Below are positions 23,337 through 31,429 of a stretch of 35,265 bases of DNA, one piece after another (position 1 is the stretch's first letter; the number at the start of each line of letters is the position of its first letter). The DNA lies in contig JAFZXN010000059.1 of assembly GCA_017616695.1 (NCBI GenBank), positions 1-35,265 on the forward strand, read 5' to 3'. Source of the DNA: Clostridia bacterium. Lineage in GTDB: Bacteria > Bacillota > Clostridia > Christensenellales > Borkfalkiaceae. The position numbers were made by a program, and so were the translations under genes. The notes beneath the pieces were generated by a model. The model was not told where the DNA came from. It searched no databases and saw nothing but the letters and a program-made list of their open reading frames with translations.

Positions 23337-24226
23337 AAAGCGGAATAGTCGCCGTAGTCGGCAGAGCAAATGCGGGGAAATCCACCCTTATCAACGTACT
23401 CGTGGGCGAAAAGGTCGCCATAGTTTCTCCCAAACCGCAGACGACGCGGGAAAGGATACTCGGGGTGTTGACGAGAGAAGACTATCAGATAGTTTTCGAG
23501 GACACGCCGGGCATATATAAGGCAAGTTCGCTTTTGAACGAGCGTATGCAAAGATCGACGGAGCTTGCAACAAAAGACGTTGACCTGATCCTTTTCGTTC
23601 TCGACGCGCACGACAGCCTTAAAGACGAGGACGTCGCGGCGCTTAAACGTTACGCTACGGGCAAACTTCCTTTGATCCTCGCTCTATCCAAAACGGATAT
23701 AATGCCCAAAGAAAGGATACCGGAACTTGTCAAAAGCTTCGACGGCATAAGCGGCATAACCAAGATAATATCGCTTTCGGCGCGCCGTGGCAAAAACATC
23801 AAAAAGCTTGTGGACGAGCTTGTGAAACTGCTCCCCGAAGGCGAAAAGATATACGGCGACGACGTTATTTCCGACCGTTCCGAAAGATATATGATAGCGG
23901 AAATAATGCGCGAAAAGATGCTTTTGAAGTACGATAAAGAGATCCCGCACGGGGTGGCGGTCGTCATCAACACTTTCGAGAAGCAGAAAAACGGCGTTTA
24001 CGACGTCAACCTCGATATCGTTTGCGAAAAGCAAAATCATAAAGCCATCATAATCGGCAAACAAGGTCAGGCTTTGAAAGAGGTGAGTTCTTTTGCCCGT
24101 CAGGGTATGGAAAAATTCCTCGGCGCGAAAGTGTTTCTGACCGTTTACGTCAAAGTCAAAGAAGATTGGCGCAACGATCCTTCCCGCTTAAAAGAATTCG
24201 GCTACGGCGAAAACGAAATGTATTGA
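23333..24226 (+). CDS. era: GTPase Era
   Basis: 297 residues, full length. The GTPase motifs are G1 GRANAGKS (10-17), G3 DTPG (57-60) and G4 SKTD (119-122). The C-terminal KH domain contains IIIGKQGQALKEVSSFARQGMEKFLGAKVFL (about 233-263). Era binds the 3' end of 16S rRNA and monitors small-subunit assembly, in line with its neighbour ybeY. The start is GTG, overlapping the ybeY stop by 4 bp. Confidence 0.97.
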   Translation: MKSGIVAVVGRANAGKSTLINVLVGEKVAIVSPKPQTTRERILGVLTREDYQIVFEDTPGIYKASSLLNERMQRSTELATKDVDLILFVLDAHDSLKDEDVAALKRYATGKLPLILALSKTDIMPKERIPELVKSFDGISGITKIISLSARRGKNIKKLVDELVKLLPEGEKIYGDDVISDRSERYMIAEIMREKMLLKYDKEIPHGVAVVINTFEKQKNGVYDVNLDIVCEKQNHKAIIIGKQGQALKEVSSFARQGMEKFLGAKVFLTVYVKVKEDWRNDPSRLKEFGYGENEMY

Positions 24227-24265
24227 TATTTTTATTTGGCACATACTCTTTTCAAGGAGGCCGAT

Positions 24266-24376
24266 ATGGATAACGATACGCCGGCAAAAGCCGCGTGGAA
24301 ACTCTTTGAAAAGACGGGACAAATAGGCTATTATCTTTTATATAAAAAGTTGTCCGATGATCCGACCAAACGTTAA
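24266..24376 (+). CDS. yqzL: YqzL family small protein
   Basis: A 36-residue ORF with a strong AAGGAGG (24254-24260) 5 nt before ATG 24266. The sequence AAWKLFEKTGQIGYYLLYKK has the YqzL pattern (W-x-L-F-x-x-T-G-x-I-x-x-Y-L-L), and yqzL stands exactly between era and recO in Bacillus, as here. The function of the family is unknown. It is too short for most ORF finders. Confidence 0.85.
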   Translation: MDNDTPAKAAWKLFEKTGQIGYYLLYKKLSDDPTKR

Positions 24377-24400
24377 AAGTCCGCCTATAAGCCCGTTATC
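24377..24400 (+). repeat. Copy of dispersed 24-nt sequence
   Basis: Begins at the yqzL stop codon. Core CTATAAGCCCGTTATC; 23 of 24 positions match the reverse strand of 14563-14586. It is followed by a T-run (24405-24412) without a clear hairpin. Confidence 0.6.
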
Positions 24401-24428
24401 GACGATTTTTTTTATTATTTAACGTTCC

Positions 24429-25193
24429 ATGACGCAAAAATTCAACGCACTTTGCATACGTTCCGTTTCCTGGCGTGAAAGCGATAAGCTTATCTCGCTG
24501 TTTACGCTTGAAAACGGGAAAGTCGATTGCGTCGTGCGCGGCGCTATGGGCGCGAAATCGAAGTGGCGCTTTGCCGCGGAACCCTTTTGCTTTGCCGAAT
24601 ACGTTCTTACGGAAAAGTTCGGAAAGCTCACCTTGTCCGAGGCAAATCAGATAGACGGGTTTTACGGTCTGCGGTACGATATGGATAAGCTTTACGCCGC
24701 GTCCGCGGTCCTTGAATTCGTCCGTCAATGCGTATACGAAAACGTCAGGTCGTACGAGCTGTTTTTGCTGACGGTAAGCTCGTTGAAAGCCGTCGAAACG
24801 GGGGCGTATCCCTATCTTTCGCTCGTAAGATATCTTGCGGAGGCTTTGAAACTTATAGGTTACGGCGCTCGTTTCGACGTCTGTCACGTCTGCGGAGAAA
24901 AACCGAAAGACAGGGTGTTTTTCGATTTCGACGCGGCCGCCCCCGTATGCGAAGACTGCTTTGCGGGCGGATTGTCCGAGATGAGAACGAGCACCTTATC
25001 GTTGATAAATGCGGCCATCGCTCTTCCCGTCGATCATTTCAAAAACCCGGACGCATCGGCTTACGCCGAAATTTTAAAGGAAGACCGTTCCGTGTATTTC
25101 GCGCTGAAATTCCTTGCGTATTATATGGATATCAAGGCGGGGATAACGTTAAGATCGGTCTCGGATATCCTCGGCGATTTTTCCGAAAAATAA
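24429..25193 (+). CDS. recO: DNA repair protein RecO
   Basis: 254 residues. The N-terminal OB-fold begins TQKFNALCIRSVSWRESDKLISLFT and continues GKVDCVVRGAMGAKSK. A helical middle part follows, then a zinc finger with C152, C155, C174 and C177 (CHVCG...CEDC). RecO loads RecA with RecF/RecR at gaps in single-stranded DNA. The position after era is standard. There is no clear Shine-Dalgarno before ATG 24429. A terminator hairpin lies 20 bp after the stop. Confidence 0.95.
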   Translation: MTQKFNALCIRSVSWRESDKLISLFTLENGKVDCVVRGAMGAKSKWRFAAEPFCFAEYVLTEKFGKLTLSEANQIDGFYGLRYDMDKLYAASAVLEFVRQCVYENVRSYELFLLTVSSLKAVETGAYPYLSLVRYLAEALKLIGYGARFDVCHVCGEKPKDRVFFDFDAAAPVCEDCFAGGLSEMRTSTLSLINAAIALPVDHFKNPDASAYAEILKEDRSVYFALKFLAYYMDIKAGITLRSVSDILGDFSEK

Positions 25194-25212
25194 CGATATA
25201 TCCCGATTACTT

Positions 25213-25236
25213 GCCGCGTTTGCGGCGTTTTTTTTT
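25213..25236 (+). terminator. Rho-independent terminator after recO
   Basis: GCCGC-GTTT-GCGGC (25213-25226) followed by nine T (25228-25236). It closes the yqfC-recO block. Confidence 0.8.
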
Positions 25237-25311
25237 ACGATAAAAAGGCGAATTTCGTCAAATAGCTGAAAAAAGAGCTTTTTATATTTTCCGTTTGGCG
25301 CTTAAAAACGC

Positions 25312-25340
25312 TTTACAACGCCCCGTTTAAAGTTTATAAT
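25312..25340 (+). promoter_or_regulatory. Sigma-A promoter for the FMN riboswitch-ribU unit
   Basis: TTTACA (25312-25317), a 17-bp spacer, then a perfect TATAAT (25335-25340). The predicted start near 25347 coincides with the 5' edge of the riboswitch. Confidence 0.8.
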
Positions 25341-25347
25341 TTAATAT

Positions 25348-25461
25348 GATCTTTGGGGCGGGGTGAGATTCCCTACCGGCAGTAAAGTCTGCGAGGGCGT
25401 TTTTCGCCTTGACGGAGCTTATTTCTCCGACCGACGGTATAGTCCGGATGAGAAAAGATTT
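25348..25461 (+). promoter_or_regulatory. FMN riboswitch (RFN element)
   Basis: Contains the invariant RFN blocks in order: GGGGCGGGGTGAGATTCCC, TACCGGCAGTAAAGTCTGCGAG, a variable arm (GGGCG...CGCC region and GGAG...CTCC), and GACCGACGGTATAGTCCGGATGAGA. P1 is formed by ATCTTT (from 25349) and AAAGAT near 25454-25459. It binds FMN and lowers expression of the downstream riboflavin transporter when FMN is plentiful. The attenuator is the hairpin at 25477-25520. Confidence 0.95.
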
Positions 25462-25476
25462 TTTTTGTGAAAAAGT

Positions 25477-25520
25477 GCCCCGTTTTGCGTGTTTTTTTAT
25501 TGCGTGAACGGGCTTTTTTT
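25477..25520 (+). terminator. Riboswitch-controlled attenuator terminator
   Basis: GCCCCGTT (25477-25484) pairs with AACGGGC (25507-25513), one bulge, a long T-rich loop, then seven T (25514-25520). The left arm GCCCC can also pair with the GGGGC of the riboswitch 5' side, which would form the anti-terminator. It ends 53 bp before ribU. Confidence 0.65.
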
Positions 25521-25572
25521 ATCGGAAAACACCTTTAAAAACCGTTTTGCCCCGACGTTAAGGAGCTATATT

Positions 25573-26214
25573 ATGACCAACGAACAAGGATCGATCGAAA
25601 TAAGATCGGAACACGAAGAGCAAGAAGAACAGACAAAAGAACTTAAGATGAAAAACGAGAAAAAAAGCGGCGCGTCGAGGACGTTCAGCGGAAGGAGGAT
25701 AGCGCTTTCGGCTATGTTCACGGCGGCGGCGTTCGGCGTATCCTGGCTGGAATTTCCGTTGTTTCCCACGCTCGACTTTTTAAAGCTGGATTTTTCGTTT
25801 GCACTGCTACTTATCGGCGCGTACATGCTCGGGCCGACGCTCGGCGGGATATCGGTAATAGCCGTGCAGCTTTTAAGGCTGACGATAACGCGCTCGTTCG
25901 GGGTGGGCGAGATAGCCAACCTCATCGCCGCGGCGTGCTTTATAATCGTGCCGTCGCTTATCTACCGTTTCAAAAAGGGCTTGCCGACGGTATTTATATC
26001 GCTTGCCGTGGGAACGGTGATGCTGATACTCGGTTCGCTTTTATTCAACAGGTTCATAACCTTCCCGCTCTTTATCGGAGAGGCGGGAAAGCAAGTTTTT
26101 TACGCCAATATCTGGCTCATAGTGCTTTTTAACCTTATAAAAGCCTTAAGTAACGGGGCCATAACCCTGCTTTTATACAAAAGGCTCAAAAAATTGTTTA
26201 ACAAAATGCTGTAA
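25573..26214 (+). CDS. ribU: ECF riboflavin transporter S-component RibU
   Basis: 213 residues from ATG 25573, chosen for AAGGAG (25559-25564) and because an upstream in-frame start would lie inside the riboswitch terminator. The N-terminal 45 residues are charged and acidic/basic (EEQEEQTKELKMKNEKK), longer than usual; then about six membrane helices follow. FPTLDFLKLDFSFALLLIGAYMLGPTLG is the RibU pattern, with the riboflavin-contacting segment between helices 1 and 3. The FMN riboswitch confirms the substrate class. The energising EcfAAT module is not in the window. Confidence 0.92.
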   Translation: MTNEQGSIEIRSEHEEQEEQTKELKMKNEKKSGASRTFSGRRIALSAMFTAAAFGVSWLEFPLFPTLDFLKLDFSFALLLIGAYMLGPTLGGISVIAVQLLRLTITRSFGVGEIANLIAAACFIIVPSLIYRFKKGLPTVFISLAVGTVMLILGSLLFNRFITFPLFIGEAGKQVFYANIWLIVLFNLIKALSNGAITLLLYKRLKKLFNKML

Positions 26215-26226
26215 ATGGTGTATAAT
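26198..26226 (+). promoter_or_regulatory. Promoter overlapping the ribU end, for tsaE
   Basis: TTAACA (26198-26203), a 17-bp spacer, then TATAAT (26221-26226), 6 nt before the ATG at 26233. The transcript would start at or near the start codon, so tsaE may be read as a leaderless mRNA. No Shine-Dalgarno is present. Confidence 0.6.
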
Positions 26227-26232
26227 CGAATT

Positions 26233-26631
26233 ATGGAGAGAATAACTGCCACACCGAACGAGACGATAGCCGTCGCCGAAAACTACGCGAAGACCTTAAA
26301 AGCCGGCGACGTGGTTTTGTTAAAAGGCGGAATGGGCGTCGGAAAGACCGTGTTTGCCAAAGGCGTTGCCAAAGGCCTCGGCATAACCGAAGAAGTTTTA
26401 AGCCCCACTTACGCCTATATGAACGACTACGACGGCAAGCTATATCATTACGACTGTTACAGGCTCACGGGCGGCGAGCACGCATTGGCGCTCGGGCTGA
26501 CAGACTATTTTTACGCGGGCGGGATCTGCCTTATAGAGTGGGCGGAAAACATCGCGTCCGTCCTTCCCAAAGACTGCAAGGTGGTAACTATCGAGTCGCT
26601 CGGCGATGAAAAAAGGAGGATAACCTTATGA
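26233..26631 (+). CDS. tsaE: tRNA t6A biosynthesis ATPase TsaE
   Basis: 132 residues from ATG 26233. An in-frame ATG at 26215 would add six residues but lies inside the -10 promoter region. Walker A GGMGVGKT is at 32-39, and the family motif SPTYAYMNDYDGKLYHYDCYRL (about 56-77) and IEWAENI are present. TsaE works with TsaB and TsaD to transfer threonylcarbamoyl to A37 of ANN-decoding tRNAs. It overlaps tsaB by 4 bp. tsaD is not in the window. Confidence 0.93.
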   Translation: MERITATPNETIAVAENYAKTLKAGDVVLLKGGMGVGKTVFAKGVAKGLGITEEVLSPTYAYMNDYDGKLYHYDCYRLTGGEHALALGLTDYFYAGGICLIEWAENIASVLPKDCKVVTIESLGDEKRRITL

Positions 26632-27248
26632 ATTATCTTGCCGTCGACACGAGCGCGGAGCACCTTACAGTCGTGGCGCGAGTTAAAAAAAAGACTGAGA
26701 CCTTTTACGTTGACGGCTGCGGGGCGAAACATTCCGAAACGGTCATACCCGCCGTCGAAAGCGTTTTAAATAAGCTCGGCGCGTCGCCGTCGGATATAGA
26801 CGTTTTCTGTTCGGTCGTCGGCCCCGGCTCGTTTACGGGTATCAGGATAGGCGTATCCACGATAAAGGGCTTTGCGGACGCATTTAAAAAGCCTGTGCTT
26901 GGTGTAACCTCTTTCGACACGCTGGCATACAATATACAGTCGGGAAAAGTCATTGCCGCCATTGACGCGAGGCACGGTTGCTACTACGCTTGCCCGTATC
27001 TGAATAATAAAGCTTTAACGCCGGCGTTCGTCACCGAAAAAGAGCTTAAGGAAATGGCGGAAGGAGCGACGATAGTAAGCTATCCTTACGCGGATTTTGA
27101 TATCGAGGGTAAAAGCCCCGTTGCAGCCGATCCCGCAAAAGGGCTTATAAAAGCCGTCGAAGACAAGATCGAAGAGGCGGACGAAAACGTCGATTCATTA
27201 AAGCCTTTGTATCTTCGTTTAAGTCAGGCGGAGGAAGGACGTAAATAA
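26628..27248 (+). CDS. tsaB: tRNA t6A biosynthesis protein TsaB
   Basis: 206 residues, an ASKHA-fold protein: DTSAEHLTVV (7-16), KHSETVIPAVESVL, VVGPGSFTGIRIGVSTIKGFADAF (about 63-86) and GVTSFDTLAYN are the standard blocks. It is the partner of TsaD and TsaE in t6A synthesis. ATG 26628 follows AAAGGAGGATAACC, and it overlaps both tsaE (4 bp) and rimI (1 bp), so all three are coupled. Confidence 0.95.
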   Translation: MNYLAVDTSAEHLTVVARVKKKTETFYVDGCGAKHSETVIPAVESVLNKLGASPSDIDVFCSVVGPGSFTGIRIGVSTIKGFADAFKKPVLGVTSFDTLAYNIQSGKVIAAIDARHGCYYACPYLNNKALTPAFVTEKELKEMAEGATIVSYPYADFDIEGKSPVAADPAKGLIKAVEDKIEEADENVDSLKPLYLRLSQAEEGRK

Positions 27249-27682
27249 TGCTGCGACAATGGAAAAAGTCCGATAACGAAGTTATAGGCCGACTTGAGGT
27301 AGAAAACTTCCGTTCGCCCTGGTCGCTCGAAATGCTCGATTCGTGCTTTTTATACGACAACTTCTACGGAGTGGTGGAAGAAGGCGACGGCGTTATTATC
27401 GGCTACGTCGGCGCCGTCTATTCGGGCGAAGACGCAGACGTGATGAACTTGTGCGTGGACGAAAAATACCGTCGAAGAGGCTACGCGACGAAACTTATGA
27501 ACGGCATTATCGACTATCTGAAAGAGCGTTTGGTCAAGAACGTATTTCTGGAAGTGCGCCGTTCAAATCGGTCGGCGATCGCGCTTTACGAAAAGCTCGG
27601 CTTTACTAAAGTCGGCGAGAGAAAACGTTATTACGAAAACACCGAAGACGCGATGGTTTACGTTTTGTTTATCGGTCAATGA
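27248..27682 (+). CDS. rimI: Ribosomal protein S18-alanine N-acetyltransferase RimI
   Basis: 144 residues, the size of RimI. The acetyl-CoA loop is VDEKYRRRGYATKLM (70-84), and the C-terminal block RRSNRSAIALYEKLGFTKVGERKRYY (about 104-129) is the RimI pattern. It acetylates the N-terminus of ribosomal protein S18. Position after tsaB is common in Firmicutes and supports the assignment over a generic GNAT. It overlaps the next gene by 4 bp. Confidence 0.9.
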   Translation: MLRQWKKSDNEVIGRLEVENFRSPWSLEMLDSCFLYDNFYGVVEEGDGVIIGYVGAVYSGEDADVMNLCVDEKYRRRGYATKLMNGIIDYLKERLVKNVFLEVRRSNRSAIALYEKLGFTKVGERKRYYENTEDAMVYVLFIGQ

Positions 27683-28404
27683 CTGTTGGCGTTTCCGACG
27701 CTTTAAACGATATGCTCGATAACGCCTTTATAAAAGGCGAGGGCGAAAATCTCTTGTTTTTGCACGGGTATTTGTCGTCGAAAGAAAGCTTTTTCAAGCA
27801 GACGGAATATTTTTCAAAGTATTTCCGCGTGATAGCCCCGGACCTGGCGGGGTTTTCCGACGTCGGAATGCCCTATCCTTACGCCCTTAACGATTACGCC
27901 CGCGACGTGCGGCGGCTTCTTGACCGTTTCGACGGGAAAACGCATTTTATAGCTCATTCGTTCGGAGCGAGGGTTTTATTCAGGCTTCTGCCTACTCTTC
28001 CCGAAAACAAAGCGGGAAAGCTCGTTTTAACGGGCGCGGCGGGCATAAAACCGAGGTTTTCTTTAAAGAAAAAGCTGGCCGTCCGTTCGTATAAGATACG
28101 CAGAAAGTTGGGGCTTGACGTAAGTGCGTTCGGCTCGTCGGACTATCGCTCTTTAAGCGCCGTGATGAAAAAAAGTTTCGTAAAAATAGTCAACGAGCGC
28201 CTCGAAGAAAAGATAAGATCGGTAAAAAACGTATGTCTTATAATTTCGGGCGATAAAGATAAGGAAACCCCGCCTTACACGGCGAGGAGGATGCATAAAC
28301 TCATTAAAAACTCAACGCTTACGACCATAGTCGGGGCGGGGCATTTCGCCTTTATCGAAAAGGCGGGCGAATTCAACGTTTTGGTAAAGGAATTTCTTTT
28401 ATAA
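27679..28404 (+). CDS. Alpha/beta-fold hydrolase
   Basis: 241 residues. The oxyanion region is LFLHGYLSSKESF (about 26-38), the nucleophile Ser94 lies in AHSFGAR, the acid Asp in ISGDKDKETPP (about 189-199), and His222 in GAGHFAFIEK, so the triad is complete. The substrate is unknown; the family includes esterases, C-C hydrolases and lipases. It stands where tsaD often stands after tsaB-rimI. It overlaps rimI by 4 bp and the MurF-like gene by 1 bp, so it is expressed with peptidoglycan and tRNA genes. It has no signal peptide. Confidence 0.88.
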   Translation: MTVGVSDALNDMLDNAFIKGEGENLLFLHGYLSSKESFFKQTEYFSKYFRVIAPDLAGFSDVGMPYPYALNDYARDVRRLLDRFDGKTHFIAHSFGARVLFRLLPTLPENKAGKLVLTGAAGIKPRFSLKKKLAVRSYKIRRKLGLDVSAFGSSDYRSLSAVMKKSFVKIVNERLEEKIRSVKNVCLIISGDKDKETPPYTARRMHKLIKNSTLTTIVGAGHFAFIEKAGEFNVLVKEFLL

Positions 28405-30095
28405 TGTTCGATTTCGATACTGCGCTCGGCGCAAAAGCCGCATTCGGCACGCAAAATCTGATGATAGCCGCGGGGATAGCTTTAGTCAATACGCTGTTCA
28501 CGTTTTATCTTGCGCGGAAATTCATGCAGATAATGCAGCAATCGGGCTACGTCGATTCCGAATACGCCAAATGGGTGAGAAAAAGAGACAACGTTTACGT
28601 TACCCGCCTGTGGATGACGGCTATGCTGTCGGTGCTTGCGTACCTGATATTTTCCATAGCGTTTTCCTTCGGCGACGTAAAGTGGGTGGCTCCGAGCGGG
28701 TTCGTCTTTTACGTCATATTCAATATCGTTTACATCGTCAGCGACAATTCGAGAAGGAGCAAAATGCCGCTCGTTTTCACGGGCAGAGTTATCCGCATCT
28801 ATATAACCTATCTTCTGACGTATTTCGTTCTGACTTTTATCGTTACGGTAGCTCTTACGGCGTCGGGCGCATTGATGGAAGGGAACGATATCCTTCTTCG
28901 CGTGCGGTTTTGCCCGCTATGTCTTACGCCGCTGCTCGTGCCGCCGTTAACGCGGCTTTCAAACGCTTTGAACGCTCCCGCCGAACGCATACACAATATG
29001 AAATACGTCGAAAAATGCCGTAAAACGCTTGCGGAGCGCACCGACCTTATAAAGATAGGCATTACCGGCAGTTACGGAAAGACCTCGGTAAAAGAGATAT
29101 TACGCTCGATACTTTCCGAAAAGTACAACGTTCTCGTAACGCCGTATTCGTACAACACCCCGCTCGGCGTTTGCCGCACGGTCAAAAGGCTCGACTCGAC
29201 TTACGACGTGTTCATCGCCGAAATGGGCGCGAGAAGAGAGGGCGAAATAAACGAACTTTGTCAGCTCGTCGATCCGAAATACGGCATAATAAACGGGATA
29301 ACGGGGCAGCACCTCGAAACGTTCTTATCGATAAACCGCATAAAAAAGACCAAGTTCGAGCTTGCCGATTGGCTGAAAAATAACGGCGGAACGCTTATCG
29401 TAACCTGCGATAACGAAAATACCTGCTCGATGCTCGACGAACTCGAAAACGAGAACGTAGTCGTCGCGGGGCTCGATACCGACAAAGCTCCCGACGTATA
29501 CGCCGAAGACGTAAAGCTTACCGAGCGCGGCGCGGAGTTTACTCTGTGTTTCGGGGACGGAAGGTCGGTTTCGTGCCGGACGTCGCTGTACGGCACGCAT
29601 AACGTTTCCAACATAGTCCTTGCGGCGGCGCTTGCCGAAAAGCTTTTCTTAACGCCCGAGCAGATAGCCGCGGGGATAGCGCGTATAAAGCCCGTGCCGC
29701 ACCGACTGGAAGTTTCCGTGAACGACGGCGGAGTGACAATTATCGACGACAGTTACAACGCCAACGTCGAAGGCACGAAAGCCGCGGTCGAAGTTCTCGA
29801 CACTTTTTCGGGGCGAAAGATAATAATAACGCCCGGCATGGTCGAACTCGGAAGAACGGAAGACAGGGAAAATTACGAATTCGGCAGAAGGCTTGCTAAA
29901 AATATCGATCTTGCCATACTCGTAGGAAGTCACGGGGCGTACACGATACGCGACGGCCTACTTTTCGAGGGGTTCGATATGGAAAACGTCTATATGGCTA
30001 AAGACCTTAACGACGCGACCGCCTATTACAAAAAGCATTCCCGCCCGGGCGACGTGGTACTGTTCGAGAACGACCTTCCCGATAAATTTTCCTGA
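28404..30095 (+). CDS. MurF-like Mur ligase with N-terminal membrane domain
   Basis: 563 residues. Residues 1 to about 185 contain four to five membrane helices (around 18-36, 70-90, 98-113, 133-155 and 168-182). The Mur ligase ATPase domain starts at the P-loop GITGSYGKTS (219-228), followed by SYNTPLGV, AEMGARREGEI and NGITGQHLETF, then the C-terminal ligase domain with DDSYNANVEGTKAAVEVL and MVELGRTEDREN. This is the MurF pattern (adds D-Ala-D-Ala to UDP-MurNAc-tripeptide), but the usual UDP-substrate-binding N-terminal domain is replaced by membrane helices. The ddl gene that makes the dipeptide follows, which supports the role. It might alternatively modify a lipid-linked precursor. A conventional murF elsewhere cannot be excluded. 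Confidence 0.85.
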   Translation: MFDFDTALGAKAAFGTQNLMIAAGIALVNTLFTFYLARKFMQIMQQSGYVDSEYAKWVRKRDNVYVTRLWMTAMLSVLAYLIFSIAFSFGDVKWVAPSGFVFYVIFNIVYIVSDNSRRSKMPLVFTGRVIRIYITYLLTYFVLTFIVTVALTASGALMEGNDILLRVRFCPLCLTPLLVPPLTRLSNALNAPAERIHNMKYVEKCRKTLAERTDLIKIGITGSYGKTSVKEILRSILSEKYNVLVTPYSYNTPLGVCRTVKRLDSTYDVFIAEMGARREGEINELCQLVDPKYGIINGITGQHLETFLSINRIKKTKFELADWLKNNGGTLIVTCDNENTCSMLDELENENVVVAGLDTDKAPDVYAEDVKLTERGAEFTLCFGDGRSVSCRTSLYGTHNVSNIVLAAALAEKLFLTPEQIAAGIARIKPVPHRLEVSVNDGGVTIIDDSYNANVEGTKAAVEVLDTFSGRKIIITPGMVELGRTEDRENYEFGRRLAKNIDLAILVGSHGAYTIRDGLLFEGFDMENVYMAKDLNDATAYYKKHSRPGDVVLFENDLPDKFS

Positions 30096-30228
30096 TAAAA
30101 ACTTCAGAATAAAAGCGCTGCACGAAAGATGGTTTTAAGTGCGGCGTTTTTTCGTGAGGGCGTTACTTTGTGAGCGTGCCGACGAAGATACTATCTACGA
30201 AAGACGACAAGGTAAAAAAGGAGTGATT

Positions 30229-31341
30229 TTGAAAAATATTGCCGTTATTTTCGGCGGAAAAAGTCAGGAACACGACATATCGGTCATCACGGGGGTATTT
30301 ACTCTCAACGCGCTCGACAAAACGCTTTTCAAAGCCGTGCCGATATATATCGGCAAAGACGGCGTGTGGCGCACGGGCGATAACCTTTTCGACGTTACCG
30401 TTTTCAGGCGCGGCGAAATAAAGGGTTTGAAAAAGGTCACGCTTTTATGCGGCGAAAACGCTTTGTATTCGGTCGAAAAGAAGTTGACTAAGCTCGCCGA
30501 GCTTGCGGGCGCGATAATATGTACGCACGGCAGGAACGGTGAGGACGGCACCGTCGCCGCGGTCTTAAAGTTGTCGGAGATACCTTTTGCTTCTCCCGAC
30601 GTATTCGCGTCGGCTTTCAGTATGGATAAATCGTTGACGAGGCTTTGCGTAAGAGCGCTCGGCGTTAAGATGGCGGAAGGTTTTACTTTGGAGCGTACGA
30701 AGTATTACGATGACGTTGCGGCGGCACTCGAAAGGGTGAGAAGGCTCGGATATCCCGTGATAGTTAAGCCGAGTTCGTCCGGCTCGAGCATAGGCATAAC
30801 CGTGGTAAAAGACGAAAGCAGTCTGAAAAGCGCATTCGACCTCGCGTTCGGGTTCGACGTAAAAGTCGTCGTCGAAGAGTTTTTGGACGGGGCTTTCGAC
30901 GTCAACTGTGCCTGCTATCGCAGTCAGGGCAAGTGCATTGTTTCCGAGTGCGAAAGACCGTCGGGCGGGGAGTTTTTGTCTTTTTATGACAAATATTTCG
31001 GCTCAAAAGGGGGTGAAAAACGGCAGTTCCCCGCGGATATCGACGAAAAAACTTCCCGCAAGATAAAAAATATCACCGCCGAAATCTACGAAAAATTCTG
31101 TTTTTCGGGCATCGTGCGGATAGATTATCTCGTTTGCGGCGGCGACGTGTATTTAAACGAGATAAATTCCGTCCCCGGCTCCATGGCGTACTATCTTTTC
31201 TGTGAAAAAATAAGCGATTTTACCGCACTTTTGACAAAGCTTTTAAACGACGCTTTTATAAGGTGGAGAGAGTATTATCAAAGCAGTTTCGCTTTTCAGT
31301 CGAACGTGCTTTCGTTGGAGGGCGTAAATATCAAGAAGTAG
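30229..31341 (+). CDS. ddl: D-alanine--D-alanine ligase
   Basis: 370 residues from the TTG at 30229, chosen because AAGGAG (30218-30223) is 5 nt upstream and the protein then starts KNIAVIFGGKSQEHDISV, the standard Ddl N-terminus; an upstream in-frame start would add 30 unrelated residues. ATP-grasp features are HGRNGEDGTV, VIKPSSSGSSIGITVV, VVEEFLDGAFDVN, and the metal-binding NEINSVPGSMAYYLF. It joins two D-alanines for the peptidoglycan pentapeptide. It is probably co-transcribed with the MurF-like gene 133 bp upstream. The omega-loop region (ERPSGGEFLSFYDKYFG) is shortened compared with textbook Ddl. Confidence 0.93.
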   Translation: MKNIAVIFGGKSQEHDISVITGVFTLNALDKTLFKAVPIYIGKDGVWRTGDNLFDVTVFRRGEIKGLKKVTLLCGENALYSVEKKLTKLAELAGAIICTHGRNGEDGTVAAVLKLSEIPFASPDVFASAFSMDKSLTRLCVRALGVKMAEGFTLERTKYYDDVAAALERVRRLGYPVIVKPSSSGSSIGITVVKDESSLKSAFDLAFGFDVKVVVEEFLDGAFDVNCACYRSQGKCIVSECERPSGGEFLSFYDKYFGSKGGEKRQFPADIDEKTSRKIKNITAEIYEKFCFSGIVRIDYLVCGGDVYLNEINSVPGSMAYYLFCEKISDFTALLTKLLNDAFIRWREYYQSSFAFQSNVLSLEGVNIKK

Positions 31342-31393
31342 TTAAAAAGCGCTCGAAAAACGCAAAAAAAATCCCAAACGGGGCGAAAAAGCG

Positions 31394-31422
31394 TTTACAA
31401 AACCGAAAATAAGTGTTATTAT
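31394..31422 (+). promoter_or_regulatory. Promoter for RNase P RNA
   Basis: TTTACA (31394-31399), a 17-bp spacer, then TATTAT (31417-31422); the predicted start is at about 31429, the 5' end of the RNA. Confidence 0.7.
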
Positions 31423-31429
31423 CAATATA

